Position numbers and translations under genes: made by a program
Assembly (NCBI GenBank): GCA_023227645.1
Contig: JALNVJ010000018.1
Span: forward strand, 1 to 16,320
DNA length: 16,320 nt
Direction of reading: 5' to 3'
Source: Bacteroidales bacterium
GTDB lineage: Bacteria > Bacteroidota > Bacteroidia > Bacteroidales > P3
Notes under the pieces: model-generated
Databases searched by the model: none
What the model was told of the DNA's origin: nothing
What the model saw: only the letters and a program-made list of their open reading frames with translations
Shown here: positions 5,987 to 14,417 of the stretch, piece after piece
How positions within the stretch are numbered: position 1 is the stretch's first letter
How the letters are laid out: every line of letters starts with the position of its first letter

Positions 5987-7231
5987 ATGAAATTTTCAGA
6001 TATTGAAATAATGTCACCGGTAGGCTCTTATGAATCATTAATGGGAGCAATACAAGGTGGGGCAGACTCAGTTTACTTTGGTGTTGGAGAACTAAATATG
6101 CGTTCTAGGAGCTCAAGTAATTTTACAATTGAAGATCTAAGAAAGATAGTAGAGATAGCAAAAGAACATCAGTTAAAAACTTATCTAACACTAAATACAA
6201 TAATCTATGACCAAGAACTAAATTATATGAGAGAGGTTGTTGATGCGGCAAAAGAAAGTGGGGTATCTGCAATAATTGCTGCCGATTTAGCTGTAGTTTC
6301 TTATGCCAAATCAAAAGGAATAGAAGTTCACCTTTCAACCCAATCCAATATAACTAATATAGAATCTGTTAAGTTCTTTTCTCAATTTGCTGACGTTATT
6401 GTAACTGCTCGTGAATTATCCTTAGATAAGGTAAAGTCCATAACTCAATATATACAAGAAAATAATATAAAAGGACCTTCAGGCAAGATGCTACAAATAG
6501 AATGTTTTGTTCACGGAGCTCTTTGTATGGCTGTTTCTGGGAAATGCTATATATCTTTAGATAATGCAAATAAGAGTGCAAATAGGGGAGCTTGCCTTCA
6601 ATATTGTCGTCGCCCCTATAAGGTAACCGATATTGATGGAGGAACGGAATTAGTTGTTGATAATAAGTATATAATGTCGCCCAAGGATTTAAAAACTCTT
6701 GACTTTTTGGATAAGATACTTGATGCTGGAGTTAGGGTATTGAAGATTGAGGGAAGGGGTCGCTCAGCAGAATATGTAAAAACCGTAACAAGGGTATATA
6801 AGAAAGCTGTTAAGGCATATTTTGATGGAGAATTTACTCAAGAGAATAAAGACAAATGGAATGAAGAACTAAAAACTGTTTATAATAGAGGTTTTTGGGA
6901 TGGGTATTATTTAGGACAAACAATAGGAGAGTGGACTGAAAAATACGGTTCAAGATCAACAAAGGTCAAAGAATTTATTGGAACTTGTACTAACTATTAT
7001 AAAAACATTAGTATTGTGGAAATAAAACTTGAAACTGGCGAATTATCTATTGGAGATGATATAATAATTCTTGGGTCAACCACTGGAGTTTATGAAGATA
7101 AAATTAGTGAGATAAGAGTGGATTTAAAGCCAGTTGAAAAAGCTATTAAGGGAGATATGTTTTCAATTCCTACAACTGAAACTATTCGCCGAGGAGATAA
7201 ATTATATAAAATAAAAGATGCTAAAATTTAA
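5987..7231 (+). CDS. U32-family protein, TrhP/RlhA-like (tRNA or rRNA hydroxylation)
   Basis: A 414-residue member of the family once called peptidase U32 or collagenase-like. The N-terminal TIM-barrel-like domain begins MSPVGSYESLMGAIQGGADS. The U32 signature runs from E172 to S190 (ECFVHGALC...SGKCYIS). The four cysteines C180, C187, C203 and C207 (GACLQYC) match the iron-sulfur cluster ligands of the RNA-hydroxylating members. Residues about 326-410 form the extra C-terminal beta domain seen in the YegQ/TrhP type. TrhP makes 5-hydroxyuridine at tRNA position 34 and RlhA hydroxylates 23S rRNA C2501; sequence by eye does not decide between them, though length and the C-terminal domain favour TrhP. 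Its end overlaps the PHP gene by 14 nt. Position upstream of mnmD, another wobble-uridine enzyme, fits a tRNA role. Confidence 0.88.
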   Translation: MKFSDIEIMSPVGSYESLMGAIQGGADSVYFGVGELNMRSRSSSNFTIEDLRKIVEIAKEHQLKTYLTLNTIIYDQELNYMREVVDAAKESGVSAIIAADLAVVSYAKSKGIEVHLSTQSNITNIESVKFFSQFADVIVTARELSLDKVKSITQYIQENNIKGPSGKMLQIECFVHGALCMAVSGKCYISLDNANKSANRGACLQYCRRPYKVTDIDGGTELVVDNKYIMSPKDLKTLDFLDKILDAGVRVLKIEGRGRSAEYVKTVTRVYKKAVKAYFDGEFTQENKDKWNEELKTVYNRGFWDGYYLGQTIGEWTEKYGSRSTKVKEFIGTCTNYYKNISIVEIKLETGELSIGDDIIILGSTTGVYEDKISEIRVDLKPVEKAIKGDMFSIPTTETIRRGDKLYKIKDAKI

Positions 7232-8051
7232 TTATCATAGTCATTCCACATATTGTGATGGGAAAAACTCTCTTGAAGAAATGGCTCAATCGGGGATAGA
7301 AAAGGGATTAAGCTATTTTGGATTTTCTGCTCATAGTCCTGTTCCCTTCGATAATGATTTTGGACTTCAATACTCTGAAATACAAAATTACTTAAGTGAA
7401 ACAATTAGACTTAAAGTAAAATATGAAGATAAAATAAAGCTATTTACTTCAATGGAATTTGATTATATTCCTAAAATTTCTGAAGACATTTTAGAAAGAG
7501 CAAAGGAGTACAATTTAGAATATATAATTTCATCTGTTCATTTAGTTAATTCAGGAAATGGATTATGGTTTATTGATGGTTCAAAGCAAGAAAGTTACGA
7601 TAACGGATTAAGAGAATATTTCGGAGGAGATATTCGAAAGGCAGTTAAAACATTCTATAATCAGACCAATGAAATGATTTCTAATGTTAAACCTGATATT
7701 ATTGGGCATTTTGATAAGGTTAAGATGCATAATAAAGATAGGTATTTCAAAGAAAATGATCCATGGTATGTGGATTTGGTTATTCAAACTATCGAGATGA
7801 TGAAAGAAAATGATGTAATCTGTGAAATCAATACAAGAGGATTATATAAGGGACGCTCTAATGATTATTTTCCGCAAACAACTTGGATAAAAGAACTTGC
7901 CAAAAGAGGAGTAAGGGTAACTATTTCAACAGACTCTCATAAAGAAGATGAGGTTGACAAATTATTTGTGGAGTGTTGGAATGACCTAAAAGTCTGTGGT
8001 CATAAGGAAGTATGGTATTTTGATGGCCAGTGGAAATCAACTGCTTTATAA
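7218..8051 (+). CDS. PHP-domain phosphatase, histidinol-phosphatase (HisK/HisJ-like) family
   Basis: A 277-residue PHP-domain phosphoesterase, the usual length for the HisJ/HisK histidinol-phosphatase family. The trinuclear metal ligands are all present: H7 and H9 (YHSHSTYCDG, with D14), H39 (SAHSP), E80 (SMEFDY), H108 (SSVHL), H164 (GHFDK), and D239 with H241 (STDSHK). Family members hydrolyse histidinol phosphate in histidine synthesis. No other his gene is here, and related PHP proteins act on other phosphomonoesters, so the substrate is open. The ATG at 7218 lies 14 nt inside the U32 gene, and the TAA stop codon shares its last base with the mnmD ATG (TAATG), so translation of the three genes is probably coupled. 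Confidence 0.87.
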   Translation: MLKFNYHSHSTYCDGKNSLEEMAQSGIEKGLSYFGFSAHSPVPFDNDFGLQYSEIQNYLSETIRLKVKYEDKIKLFTSMEFDYIPKISEDILERAKEYNLEYIISSVHLVNSGNGLWFIDGSKQESYDNGLREYFGGDIRKAVKTFYNQTNEMISNVKPDIIGHFDKVKMHNKDRYFKENDPWYVDLVIQTIEMMKENDVICEINTRGLYKGRSNDYFPQTTWIKELAKRGVRVTISTDSHKEDEVDKLFVECWNDLKVCGHKEVWYFDGQWKSTAL

Positions 8052-8740
8052 TGGAAGATATTGAAAAGCATTTAGAACTAATAATAACAGAAGACGGCTC
8101 ATCAAGTTTAAGAAGAAATGATTTGCAAGAGGGATACCATTCCACGTTTGGGGCAATATCAGAAAGTAAACATATATTTATTGAAGCAGGTTTAAGAAAG
8201 GTTGGAATACTTCCTAATATAAATATTTTGGAAATAGGATTTGGAACAGGCTTAAATGCAATACTAACATTAGAATTTGCAATAAAAGAAGAACAGTCAA
8301 TATATTATCAAACAATTGAGAAATATCCTCTTTCAAAGGAAATAACATCGGAGCTTAATTATGGTAAAATTCTTGATTTAGAAAAGGAATTTGAGAAAAT
8401 ACATTCTTTAGATTGGGTTCGAGATTATCAATTAGACCAATATTTCACTATCCATAAAATTGATAAACCTGCAGAGGAGTTATGCTTCGCTAAGGATTTT
8501 TTCCATCTGATTTATTTTGATGCTTTCGCCCCACAATTTGAAGAAAACCTATGGACTAAAGCAGTGTTTGAAAATATATTCCTATCTTTAAAAGAAGGAG
8601 GTATTCTTGTAACTTATTGTTGTAAGGGTGATGTGAAAAGGATGCTTAAATCATCAGGATTTCAGATTGAAAAGCTTCCAGGTCCAAAAGGAAAGAGAGA
8701 AATTTTAAGAGCGGTGAAAATATCTAAGTCTTTATATTGA
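8051..8740 (+). CDS. mnmD: tRNA (mnm5s2U34)-methyltransferase MnmD
   Basis: A 229-residue S-adenosylmethionine-dependent methyltransferase of the MnmD (DUF752) type, which completes 5-methylaminomethyl-2-thiouridine at the wobble position of Lys, Glu and Gln tRNAs. Motifs in order: DGSSSLRR and GYHSTFGA (15-35, typical MnmD N-terminus), SAM-binding ILEIGFGTGLNA (59-70), catalytic-site YFDAFAPQ (155-162), TYCCKGDVKR (188-197) and LPGPKGKREILRA (209-221). The FAD-dependent oxidase half found in enterobacterial MnmC is absent, so this is the single-domain form, common outside gammaproteobacteria. A GTG at 8030 would add seven residues, but the ATG at 8051 is preferred: it forms TAATG coupling with the PHP gene and begins just before the conserved region. 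It ends 16 nt from the convergent OmpA-like gene. Confidence 0.95.
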   Translation: MEDIEKHLELIITEDGSSSLRRNDLQEGYHSTFGAISESKHIFIEAGLRKVGILPNINILEIGFGTGLNAILTLEFAIKEEQSIYYQTIEKYPLSKEITSELNYGKILDLEKEFEKIHSLDWVRDYQLDQYFTIHKIDKPAEELCFAKDFFHLIYFDAFAPQFEENLWTKAVFENIFLSLKEGGILVTYCCKGDVKRMLKSSGFQIEKLPGPKGKREILRAVKISKSLY

Positions 8741-8756
8741 TTTTCTCTTTTGCTAA

Positions 8757-10019
8757 TTATTCTGAGGCAGATTCTCTTATAGGTTTGTGAAGGATCATTT
8801 CCATTTCTTTCTTTATAATAACAGATCCTCTTTTGTCTAATTTATATGGTTTTAACCATCCTCCCATAGCTTGAAAGGCTCCCGGTTCCCCTTCTTTTGC
8901 TGAATAAAAATAATTAGACATTTCTTTTTCATCAATTCTTTTTCCAACAAAAATCGTATCTAATTGGAATGCCGAAAGGCTTCCTATTATTGCTTCTAGT
9001 TTGGTTTCTTTGTCCTTATTCTTTGCAGTAGGGATTGTTTTGTATTCCCATGTTCCATTTGATTTATAGGTTTTTGCATAGAATTTAAGTCTTGCATCAT
9101 TTTGTTGGATTTCAAGAGGTAGTCTTATTGTTATGTTTTGAGTAAAGTTTTCTTTTAACTCGCAATTATCATAGTCGGGTTGTTGATTTGACTTTAAAAC
9201 AAAATAGCCTGCATTAAGAATATATTGTCTCCTATGTGGTACTAGTTGATAGTTTCTTGTTAGGTCTTCAAATGATAGTATATCTTCAAATTGTAGGGTC
9301 ATCTCACTGTCAAGAGTATCTTTTGTATGGGTAATACTTTTTAATCCTCCCTTTGGCATTTTAAGCATTGACATATTTTTAGTAATAATTGTTGTATCTT
9401 GTGATGGATAGTAATAATCGTTGAATTTTCCTAAGCATTCTTCTGGATTGTTTTCAACTAAAATATATGCCTTATTTTTTAATTCTATTCCGTTAATTGA
9501 TCTCTCTTCTTTGGATTTTTCGTTTAGGTTTATCCATTTGAAATCGAATGGCATCTTATATTTAATAATACATTCTGTCTCTCCATTACATGAATGAAAA
9601 AATGTGCTTGGTGTTTTACGAACGATAAATTCTGTTTCTTCCCTTGATGCAAAATAATCAAAAACCTTAATTGCTCTCTGTCTTGCTAATGATGAGGACT
9701 CTTCATTAACAGCTTCTGCATCATCATAACCAATAATTGTAATTTTATAAAACTTCCCATTATTATTGTCAAAAGCAATCTTGTAAACACTATCCAAGGC
9801 ATTTAGAGCTTCTTCGGTATAGGTTGATTTTTTTGGTTCAAAACAAATATATGCTTCAAATTTCTCTGGATAACTTGATTCAGGTTTAACTCCTCTGTAA
9901 GTTCTTTGTCTTTTAGGTGTTGGTATAATTATTTGACTACAAGATGAGGTTGGAATTTTTTGGCCAAAGATATTTGTCCCTACCACCATTATTATTAAAA
10001 AAAGTATTGCTTTTTTCAT
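8757..10019 (-). CDS. Secreted protein with degenerate OmpA-like domain, function unknown
   Basis: A 420-residue exported protein. Residues 1-19 form an SPI signal peptide (cleavage near FGQ). Residues about 55-135 resemble an OmpA C-terminal-like domain: a beta strand FEAYICFE, a helix SALD-like ALNALDSVYK, then GYDDAEAVNEESSSLARQRA and KVFDYF, comparable to the GYTD...N..LS..RA..V..YL pattern that binds peptidoglycan. The match is weak: the usual Asp/Arg contacts are only partly there. Residues about 140-420 match nothing I know and contain six or so cysteines (for example CNGETEC), possibly disulfide-bonded. It is the last gene of the guaB operon, 5 nt after the MoxR ATPase gene, which suggests joint function at the envelope. 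A convergent mnmD ends 16 nt away and no terminator is visible between them. Confidence 0.78.
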   Translation of the reverse strand: MKKAILFLIIMVVGTNIFGQKIPTSSCSQIIIPTPKRQRTYRGVKPESSYPEKFEAYICFEPKKSTYTEEALNALDSVYKIAFDNNNGKFYKITIIGYDDAEAVNEESSSLARQRAIKVFDYFASREETEFIVRKTPSTFFHSCNGETECIIKYKMPFDFKWINLNEKSKEERSINGIELKNKAYILVENNPEECLGKFNDYYYPSQDTTIITKNMSMLKMPKGGLKSITHTKDTLDSEMTLQFEDILSFEDLTRNYQLVPHRRQYILNAGYFVLKSNQQPDYDNCELKENFTQNITIRLPLEIQQNDARLKFYAKTYKSNGTWEYKTIPTAKNKDKETKLEAIIGSLSAFQLDTIFVGKRIDEKEMSNYFYSAKEGEPGAFQAMGGWLKPYKLDKRGSVIIKKEMEMILHKPIRESASE

Positions 10020-10024
10020 AGGAC

Positions 10025-11008
10025 TTATGAATTAATTAGATCAATAATAATTTTTTCTGCTGTATATCCTTCTGCTTGTGAAGAATAGTTTTGAACTATC
10101 CTATGTCGCAAAACAGATACTGCAACAGCTTTAATGTCTTCTATGTCTGGAGAGTATTTACCTCTTAGTGCTGCATGACATTTAGCACCAATAATCAAAT
10201 ATTGTGAGGCCCTAGGTCCAGCACCCCAAGATAGGTATTTTTGAGCAATAGGGTGTGCTTTAGGTGTTGATACCCTTGTTTTTTCAACCAAATGAACAGC
10301 ATATTCATAAACATTATCAGTTACAGGTATCTTCCTAATTAAATCTTGCATTAGAATGATTTCTTCTTTTGATAATATACTTTTTACCTTAATATTGGTT
10401 CCGGTAGTAGTCGCTTTTAATATATCAATTTCTTCTTCAAAGCTTGGATAATCTAACCAAAGCATAAACATAAATCTATCAAGTTGTGCTTCTGGGAGGG
10501 GATAGGTTCCTTCTTGTTCTATTGGGTTCTGTGTTGCGAGAACGAAAAATGGTTCTTCTAAAATATTAGTATTTCCAGACACAGTCACTGAGTGCTCTTG
10601 CATAGCTTCTAAAAGTGCAGCTTGAGTTTTGGGAGGAGTACGATTAATTTCGTCAGCTAAGATAATATTTGCAAATATTGGTCCTCTAATAAATTTGAAT
10701 TTTCTATTTTCATCTAAAACCTCAGACCCAACAATATCTGATGGCATAAGGTCGGGAGTAAATTGTATCCTATTATATGATAGACCTAAGGCTGATGAAA
10801 TAGTATTGACAAGTAATGTTTTTGCTAAGCCAGGCACTCCAACTAATAAGCAATGACCTTTTGAAAATATTGAAATCAAAACTTGGTCAATAATATCTTC
10901 TTGTCCAATTATTACCTTGCCTATTTCTTTTTTTAATAATTGTATTTTTTCAACAAGTGCGTTTAGTTGATTTACTTCAGAAGGGTAGTTATTAGAAGAG
11001 TCTTGCAT
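10025..11008 (-). CDS. MoxR-family AAA+ ATPase
   Basis: A 327-residue MoxR-type AAA+ ATPase of typical length. It shows Walker A GVPGLAKT (57-64), Walker B IILADE (115-120) followed by the MoxR-specific INRTPPKTQAALLEAMQE, sensor 1 ATQNP (158-162), an arginine in EAQLDRFMF (R178) and sensor 2 GAGPRASQ (262-269). The C-terminal part is the AAA_lid_2 helical lid. MoxR proteins are cytoplasmic hexameric chaperones that remodel or activate client complexes, commonly with DUF58 and von Willebrand A proteins encoded next door. Here the neighbours are instead a parvulin chaperone 2 nt upstream and an OmpA-like secreted protein 5 nt downstream. The client is unknown. All nucleotide-binding residues are intact, so it should be active. 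Confidence 0.93.
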   Translation of the reverse strand: MQDSSNNYPSEVNQLNALVEKIQLLKKEIGKVIIGQEDIIDQVLISIFSKGHCLLVGVPGLAKTLLVNTISSALGLSYNRIQFTPDLMPSDIVGSEVLDENRKFKFIRGPIFANIILADEINRTPPKTQAALLEAMQEHSVTVSGNTNILEEPFFVLATQNPIEQEGTYPLPEAQLDRFMFMLWLDYPSFEEEIDILKATTTGTNIKVKSILSKEEIILMQDLIRKIPVTDNVYEYAVHLVEKTRVSTPKAHPIAQKYLSWGAGPRASQYLIIGAKCHAALRGKYSPDIEDIKAVAVSVLRHRIVQNYSSQAEGYTAEKIIIDLINS

Positions 11009-11010
11009 AA

Positions 11011-12363
11011 TTAATTTGTTTTCACCCAGTTCATTTTATAATTACAATCTTTATAATCATTGTCTATCTTAAGATATGTTTTAGATATCCTATTTTGAGC
11101 CCATTCAATAACTGCTTTTGTTTTTGCTGTTTCAAGAGCTGAATTATAAACCTTGTCGTAGTCATCTTTTAGATTAATCTTATGTTGTTGAGTTTTTTCG
11201 TTAACTTTAATTAATCTATAAGCTGAACCTGATTCTGTTTTAAATAGTGTTGGGTTAATTATATCTCCTTTATTATACTTCTCAAAACTTATTTTTTCAA
11301 TGTTTTCCATCATCTCATTTGTATTGTCTTTTGGGAAACGAGCATTAGCAGTATATGGATTAATAATCTTTCCTCCTGTTAGTTTAGATGGGTCATCGGA
11401 GAATTTCTTTATTGCATCTTCAAAGCTAATTTCTTTATTATTGATAAGTTTTTGTATACTATCTAATGTTGTCTTTGCTTTGGCAAGTTCTATGTTAGAA
11501 ACTTTTGGTTGAATAAGGATATGACGACAATTTATTTGGTCTCCTCTTCTTTCAATCATTTGTATAATATGAAATCCAAACTTTGATTCAAAAACGGGGG
11601 AAACCTCTCCTTCTCTTAAAGGAAATGCAACAGCTTCAAATTCAGAAACCATAAATCCTCTTGAAAAGAAACCAAGCTCTCCTCCTTTTTTAGCTGAAGC
11701 CTCATCTTCTGAATAAAGAGTGGCAAGGGTTGAAAATTTATCTCCTTGAAGTATTCTTTCTCTATAACCATTAAGTTTATCCTTAATTATCGCTTTCTCT
11801 TCAGCAGATACCTTTGGAGAAATAACTATTTGAGAGAATTCATATTCTTGTTCTATTGTTGGTAGACTATCTTTAGGGATATTATTATAGAAATCGCTTA
11901 CTTCCTTAGGTGTAATTTTAGTATTGGCAGTAATCTTCCTATTAACTTCGCTTATAAGTAAGTTCTCTTTAATTATATCTTTGTAGAAATCCTTTATCTC
12001 GTTAATGGATTTGTTCATTTGCTTTTCCAAATTCTCTCTAGAGCCAGCAGAATGCATCATATAATTTATACGATTATCCATTTCTCTATTGATTTGGTCT
12101 TCAGTAATTGAAATAGAATCAATTTCAGATTGATGAAGCATTAGTTTATTTAGAAGTAGGCTTTCAAATATTTCACATCTTGCATCAAAAGGATTTTCTA
12201 TTATTCCAAGACTTTGTTTTTGTTGTAGATAAGTTGTTTCAAGTTCCGATTGCTTAATCATGTTTTTCCCAATAACAGCAATAACTTTATCTAATACGTT
12301 GGTCTGAGCAAAAATATTGGTGCTTAGTAAACAAACTAAACCGATAAGGATAAATTTCTTCAT
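11011..12363 (-). CDS. surA: SurA-like periplasmic peptidyl-prolyl isomerase/chaperone
   Basis: A 450-residue periplasmic chaperone with the SurA layout: signal peptide (1-20, ending IFAQ), SurA N-terminal helical chaperone region (about 21-170, with VIAVIGKNMIKQSEL), first parvulin domain (about 172-272, complete, with GGELGFFSRG and FGFHIIQ), second parvulin domain (about 279-387, beginning CRHILI), and a C-terminal helix. E. coli SurA has the same order and 428 residues. The second domain has GGKIINPY in place of the usual GGDLGW-type loop, so it may lack isomerase activity. It escorts outer-membrane proteins through the periplasm. It is 10 nt after the larger parvulin gene and 2 nt before the MoxR gene. 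Confidence 0.9.
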   Translation of the reverse strand: MKKFILIGLVCLLSTNIFAQTNVLDKVIAVIGKNMIKQSELETTYLQQKQSLGIIENPFDARCEIFESLLLNKLMLHQSEIDSISITEDQINREMDNRINYMMHSAGSRENLEKQMNKSINEIKDFYKDIIKENLLISEVNRKITANTKITPKEVSDFYNNIPKDSLPTIEQEYEFSQIVISPKVSAEEKAIIKDKLNGYRERILQGDKFSTLATLYSEDEASAKKGGELGFFSRGFMVSEFEAVAFPLREGEVSPVFESKFGFHIIQMIERRGDQINCRHILIQPKVSNIELAKAKTTLDSIQKLINNKEISFEDAIKKFSDDPSKLTGGKIINPYTANARFPKDNTNEMMENIEKISFEKYNKGDIINPTLFKTESGSAYRLIKVNEKTQQHKINLKDDYDKVYNSALETAKTKAVIEWAQNRISKTYLKIDNDYKDCNYKMNWVKTN

Positions 12364-12373
12364 TAAATAATAA

Positions 12374-14383
12374 TTAATTGATTATGGAATTGAAAACGTT
12401 ATCATATACCTTATAAGTATAATCTTTGCGTAATTTTTTTATCCATTCGTCTTCTAAATATTCTTGATAGTCTGAAGTTGCAATACCTTTTGACTCTTCA
12501 AGGGTTTTTTGTGATGGAGAAAGAATTTTGTGAGTTATTACAATATACTTCTTCTTTTCATTATCAAATTCAATAATATCACTAACTCCTTCTTTCCAAT
12601 TGGTCTTGTCAACTATCTTACTGTCTCTTTTTTCAAACTTATTCCATTTATAATCGAAATACTTTGAAGTATCTGATTTAATTTTGAAGGTCTTTGCCAA
12701 TAGGTCTTTAATCTCTTCGTTTGATTTATTTTTCTTAACTCCTTTTTCAATAACTTTCTTTGCTTTCAATAAATCAATCTCATTAGAAATGCTAAATATT
12801 GTCACATCAGCTCTTTCTTTCCATTGGTATTTTGATTTATTCTTATCAAAGAATTTATCTAAGCCAATACTATCAACAATTGATTTATTCCAAACGAACT
12901 TGTCTGTTATTGTAAATATAAGAATACCGTCTCTAAATTCATCAACTGTTGTTTTAAGTTCAGGATGTTTACTTTCTAATTTAGAATCTGCATAGGCAAG
13001 AACTTTTTCGTTTGCAATCTTATTATAAAGATTATTAACGTATGTAGGAATATATTCTGGAGTTTGTACTTGTTGTAGGTTTTCAATTTCTTGTGCTAAG
13101 TCTTTTTGAGTAAAAGAATAATCTCCTATGGTGAAAATTACTTCATCTCCAATAAAGTCTTCAGGAACTTCCCATTTATCTTTAAAGATTGAATCTGTAA
13201 CTATTTTATTGATTGCAGAAAGTTTTTTTAAGTCCTCTTGAAAGTTATATTCTATCTTGTTTTTCTTAATAAATTCTTCAATTGTCCTATAGCTTCTAAC
13301 ATCCCTTCCAATACGTTGTTCAATTTCCTTACGTTGATCTTCTAGGCTTTTTACAGGAACTAAAGATATTGGCTTAATTATATGCCAACCATATCTTGTT
13401 TCAAAAGGCTTGGAGTATTCTTTAACTGGAGTATTTATTATCATATCAGTATATTCAACTGGCATATTAACAACCCTTTGACTTGCAAGTACGCCTTGGC
13501 TTTTTGAAGAATATCTATCGTCGGAATACTTTGTAACAATAGAGTCAAATAGGATATTGTTTTGAATTTCAGCATAAGCTTTATTGATAATATCCTTACA
13601 TTCTTGAGGGCTTGAATGACTATCGAAATTTACCCAAATATGAGCAATAGTAGCAGTTGAGAAAGGTGCTGGTTTGCGATCAGTCAGTTTAATTATATGA
13701 TAACCTCTTTGAGAACGAATTGGCATTGAAACCTCATTAACCTTTAAGTTATAGCAAGCTGTTTCAAATGGATATATCATACTGAAGGAAGTGAAATAAC
13801 CTAAGTCTCCTCTGTTTCCTCTAATTTTATTTTGACCCTCATTAGTTTCTTGATCCTTTACCGAAGGGTCTTCTGAAAACTGAACAGCCAAATCACCAAA
13901 ATTCTCTCCTTTTAAGATTCTCTTCCTAATATCTAAAGCCTTATTATAAGCCTCTAAAGTATCTTTTGGAGTGGCATTGGTTGGTATAATAATTAATATA
14001 TGGGAAGCTCTAATGATTTCTTTTGTACGCTCATAAGCCTCTTTAACCAATTCCTCGGTAACAGTTTTGTCGTTTAAATATGGTTCAATCAACTGTTTCC
14101 TATATGTATCAACTTCTTGAACATAAGCAGGCATTGTGTCTAGTCCTAGTTTTTTTGCCTCAGCAAGTTTTAGTTTGAAATTAATAAATAAATCTAGGTA
14201 TTCATCCAGATCTTTATTATTAATTTTCTTGTCAGGATTTGGATTATTTCTTTGATACATTTCAATAAATGTTTTCTTAGGAATTTTTTCCCCAGCAACT
14301 TCAAGAACGATATCATTGTCTTGTTGTGCAAAAGTAAATGAAGCAATTAAGCTAACTAATACAATACTGATAAATTTCTTCAT
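12374..14383 (-). CDS. Large parvulin-type peptidyl-prolyl isomerase (PpiC/PrsA-like), two rotamase domains
   Basis: A 669-residue exported foldase. A signal peptide (1-19, ending TFAQ) is followed by an N-terminal chaperone-like segment, a parvulin domain at about 123-234 (RASHILI, GNRGDLGYF, GYHIIKL), a second parvulin-like domain at about 244-340 (AHIWVNF, YGWHIIKP) and a long helical, Lys-rich C-terminal half (about 345-669) without a motif I recognise. The second domain lacks a clear GGDLGW loop (it reads SQGVLASQR) and may act only in substrate binding. A short insertion at about 172-190 precedes the first GDLG motif. It probably helps fold outer-membrane or secreted proteins together with the SurA-like protein encoded 10 nt downstream. 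guaB ends 34 nt upstream, and no separate promoter is evident. Confidence 0.9.
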   Translation of the reverse strand: MKKFISIVLVSLIASFTFAQQDNDIVLEVAGEKIPKKTFIEMYQRNNPNPDKKINNKDLDEYLDLFINFKLKLAEAKKLGLDTMPAYVQEVDTYRKQLIEPYLNDKTVTEELVKEAYERTKEIIRASHILIIIPTNATPKDTLEAYNKALDIRKRILKGENFGDLAVQFSEDPSVKDQETNEGQNKIRGNRGDLGYFTSFSMIYPFETACYNLKVNEVSMPIRSQRGYHIIKLTDRKPAPFSTATIAHIWVNFDSHSSPQECKDIINKAYAEIQNNILFDSIVTKYSDDRYSSKSQGVLASQRVVNMPVEYTDMIINTPVKEYSKPFETRYGWHIIKPISLVPVKSLEDQRKEIEQRIGRDVRSYRTIEEFIKKNKIEYNFQEDLKKLSAINKIVTDSIFKDKWEVPEDFIGDEVIFTIGDYSFTQKDLAQEIENLQQVQTPEYIPTYVNNLYNKIANEKVLAYADSKLESKHPELKTTVDEFRDGILIFTITDKFVWNKSIVDSIGLDKFFDKNKSKYQWKERADVTIFSISNEIDLLKAKKVIEKGVKKNKSNEEIKDLLAKTFKIKSDTSKYFDYKWNKFEKRDSKIVDKTNWKEGVSDIIEFDNEKKKYIVITHKILSPSQKTLEESKGIATSDYQEYLEDEWIKKLRKDYTYKVYDNVFNSIIN

Positions 14384-14417
14384 GTCTAAATTTAATTATT
14401 TTTTGAAATCTAATTTA

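Noticed and set aside
5987..7231. Collagenase or secreted protease role for the U32 protein
   Set aside because: There is no signal peptide, and the four-cysteine cluster pattern fits RNA-hydroxylation members of the family.
8030..8050. GTG start for mnmD
   Set aside because: The ATG at 8051 forms the common TAATG overlap and suits the family N-terminus better.
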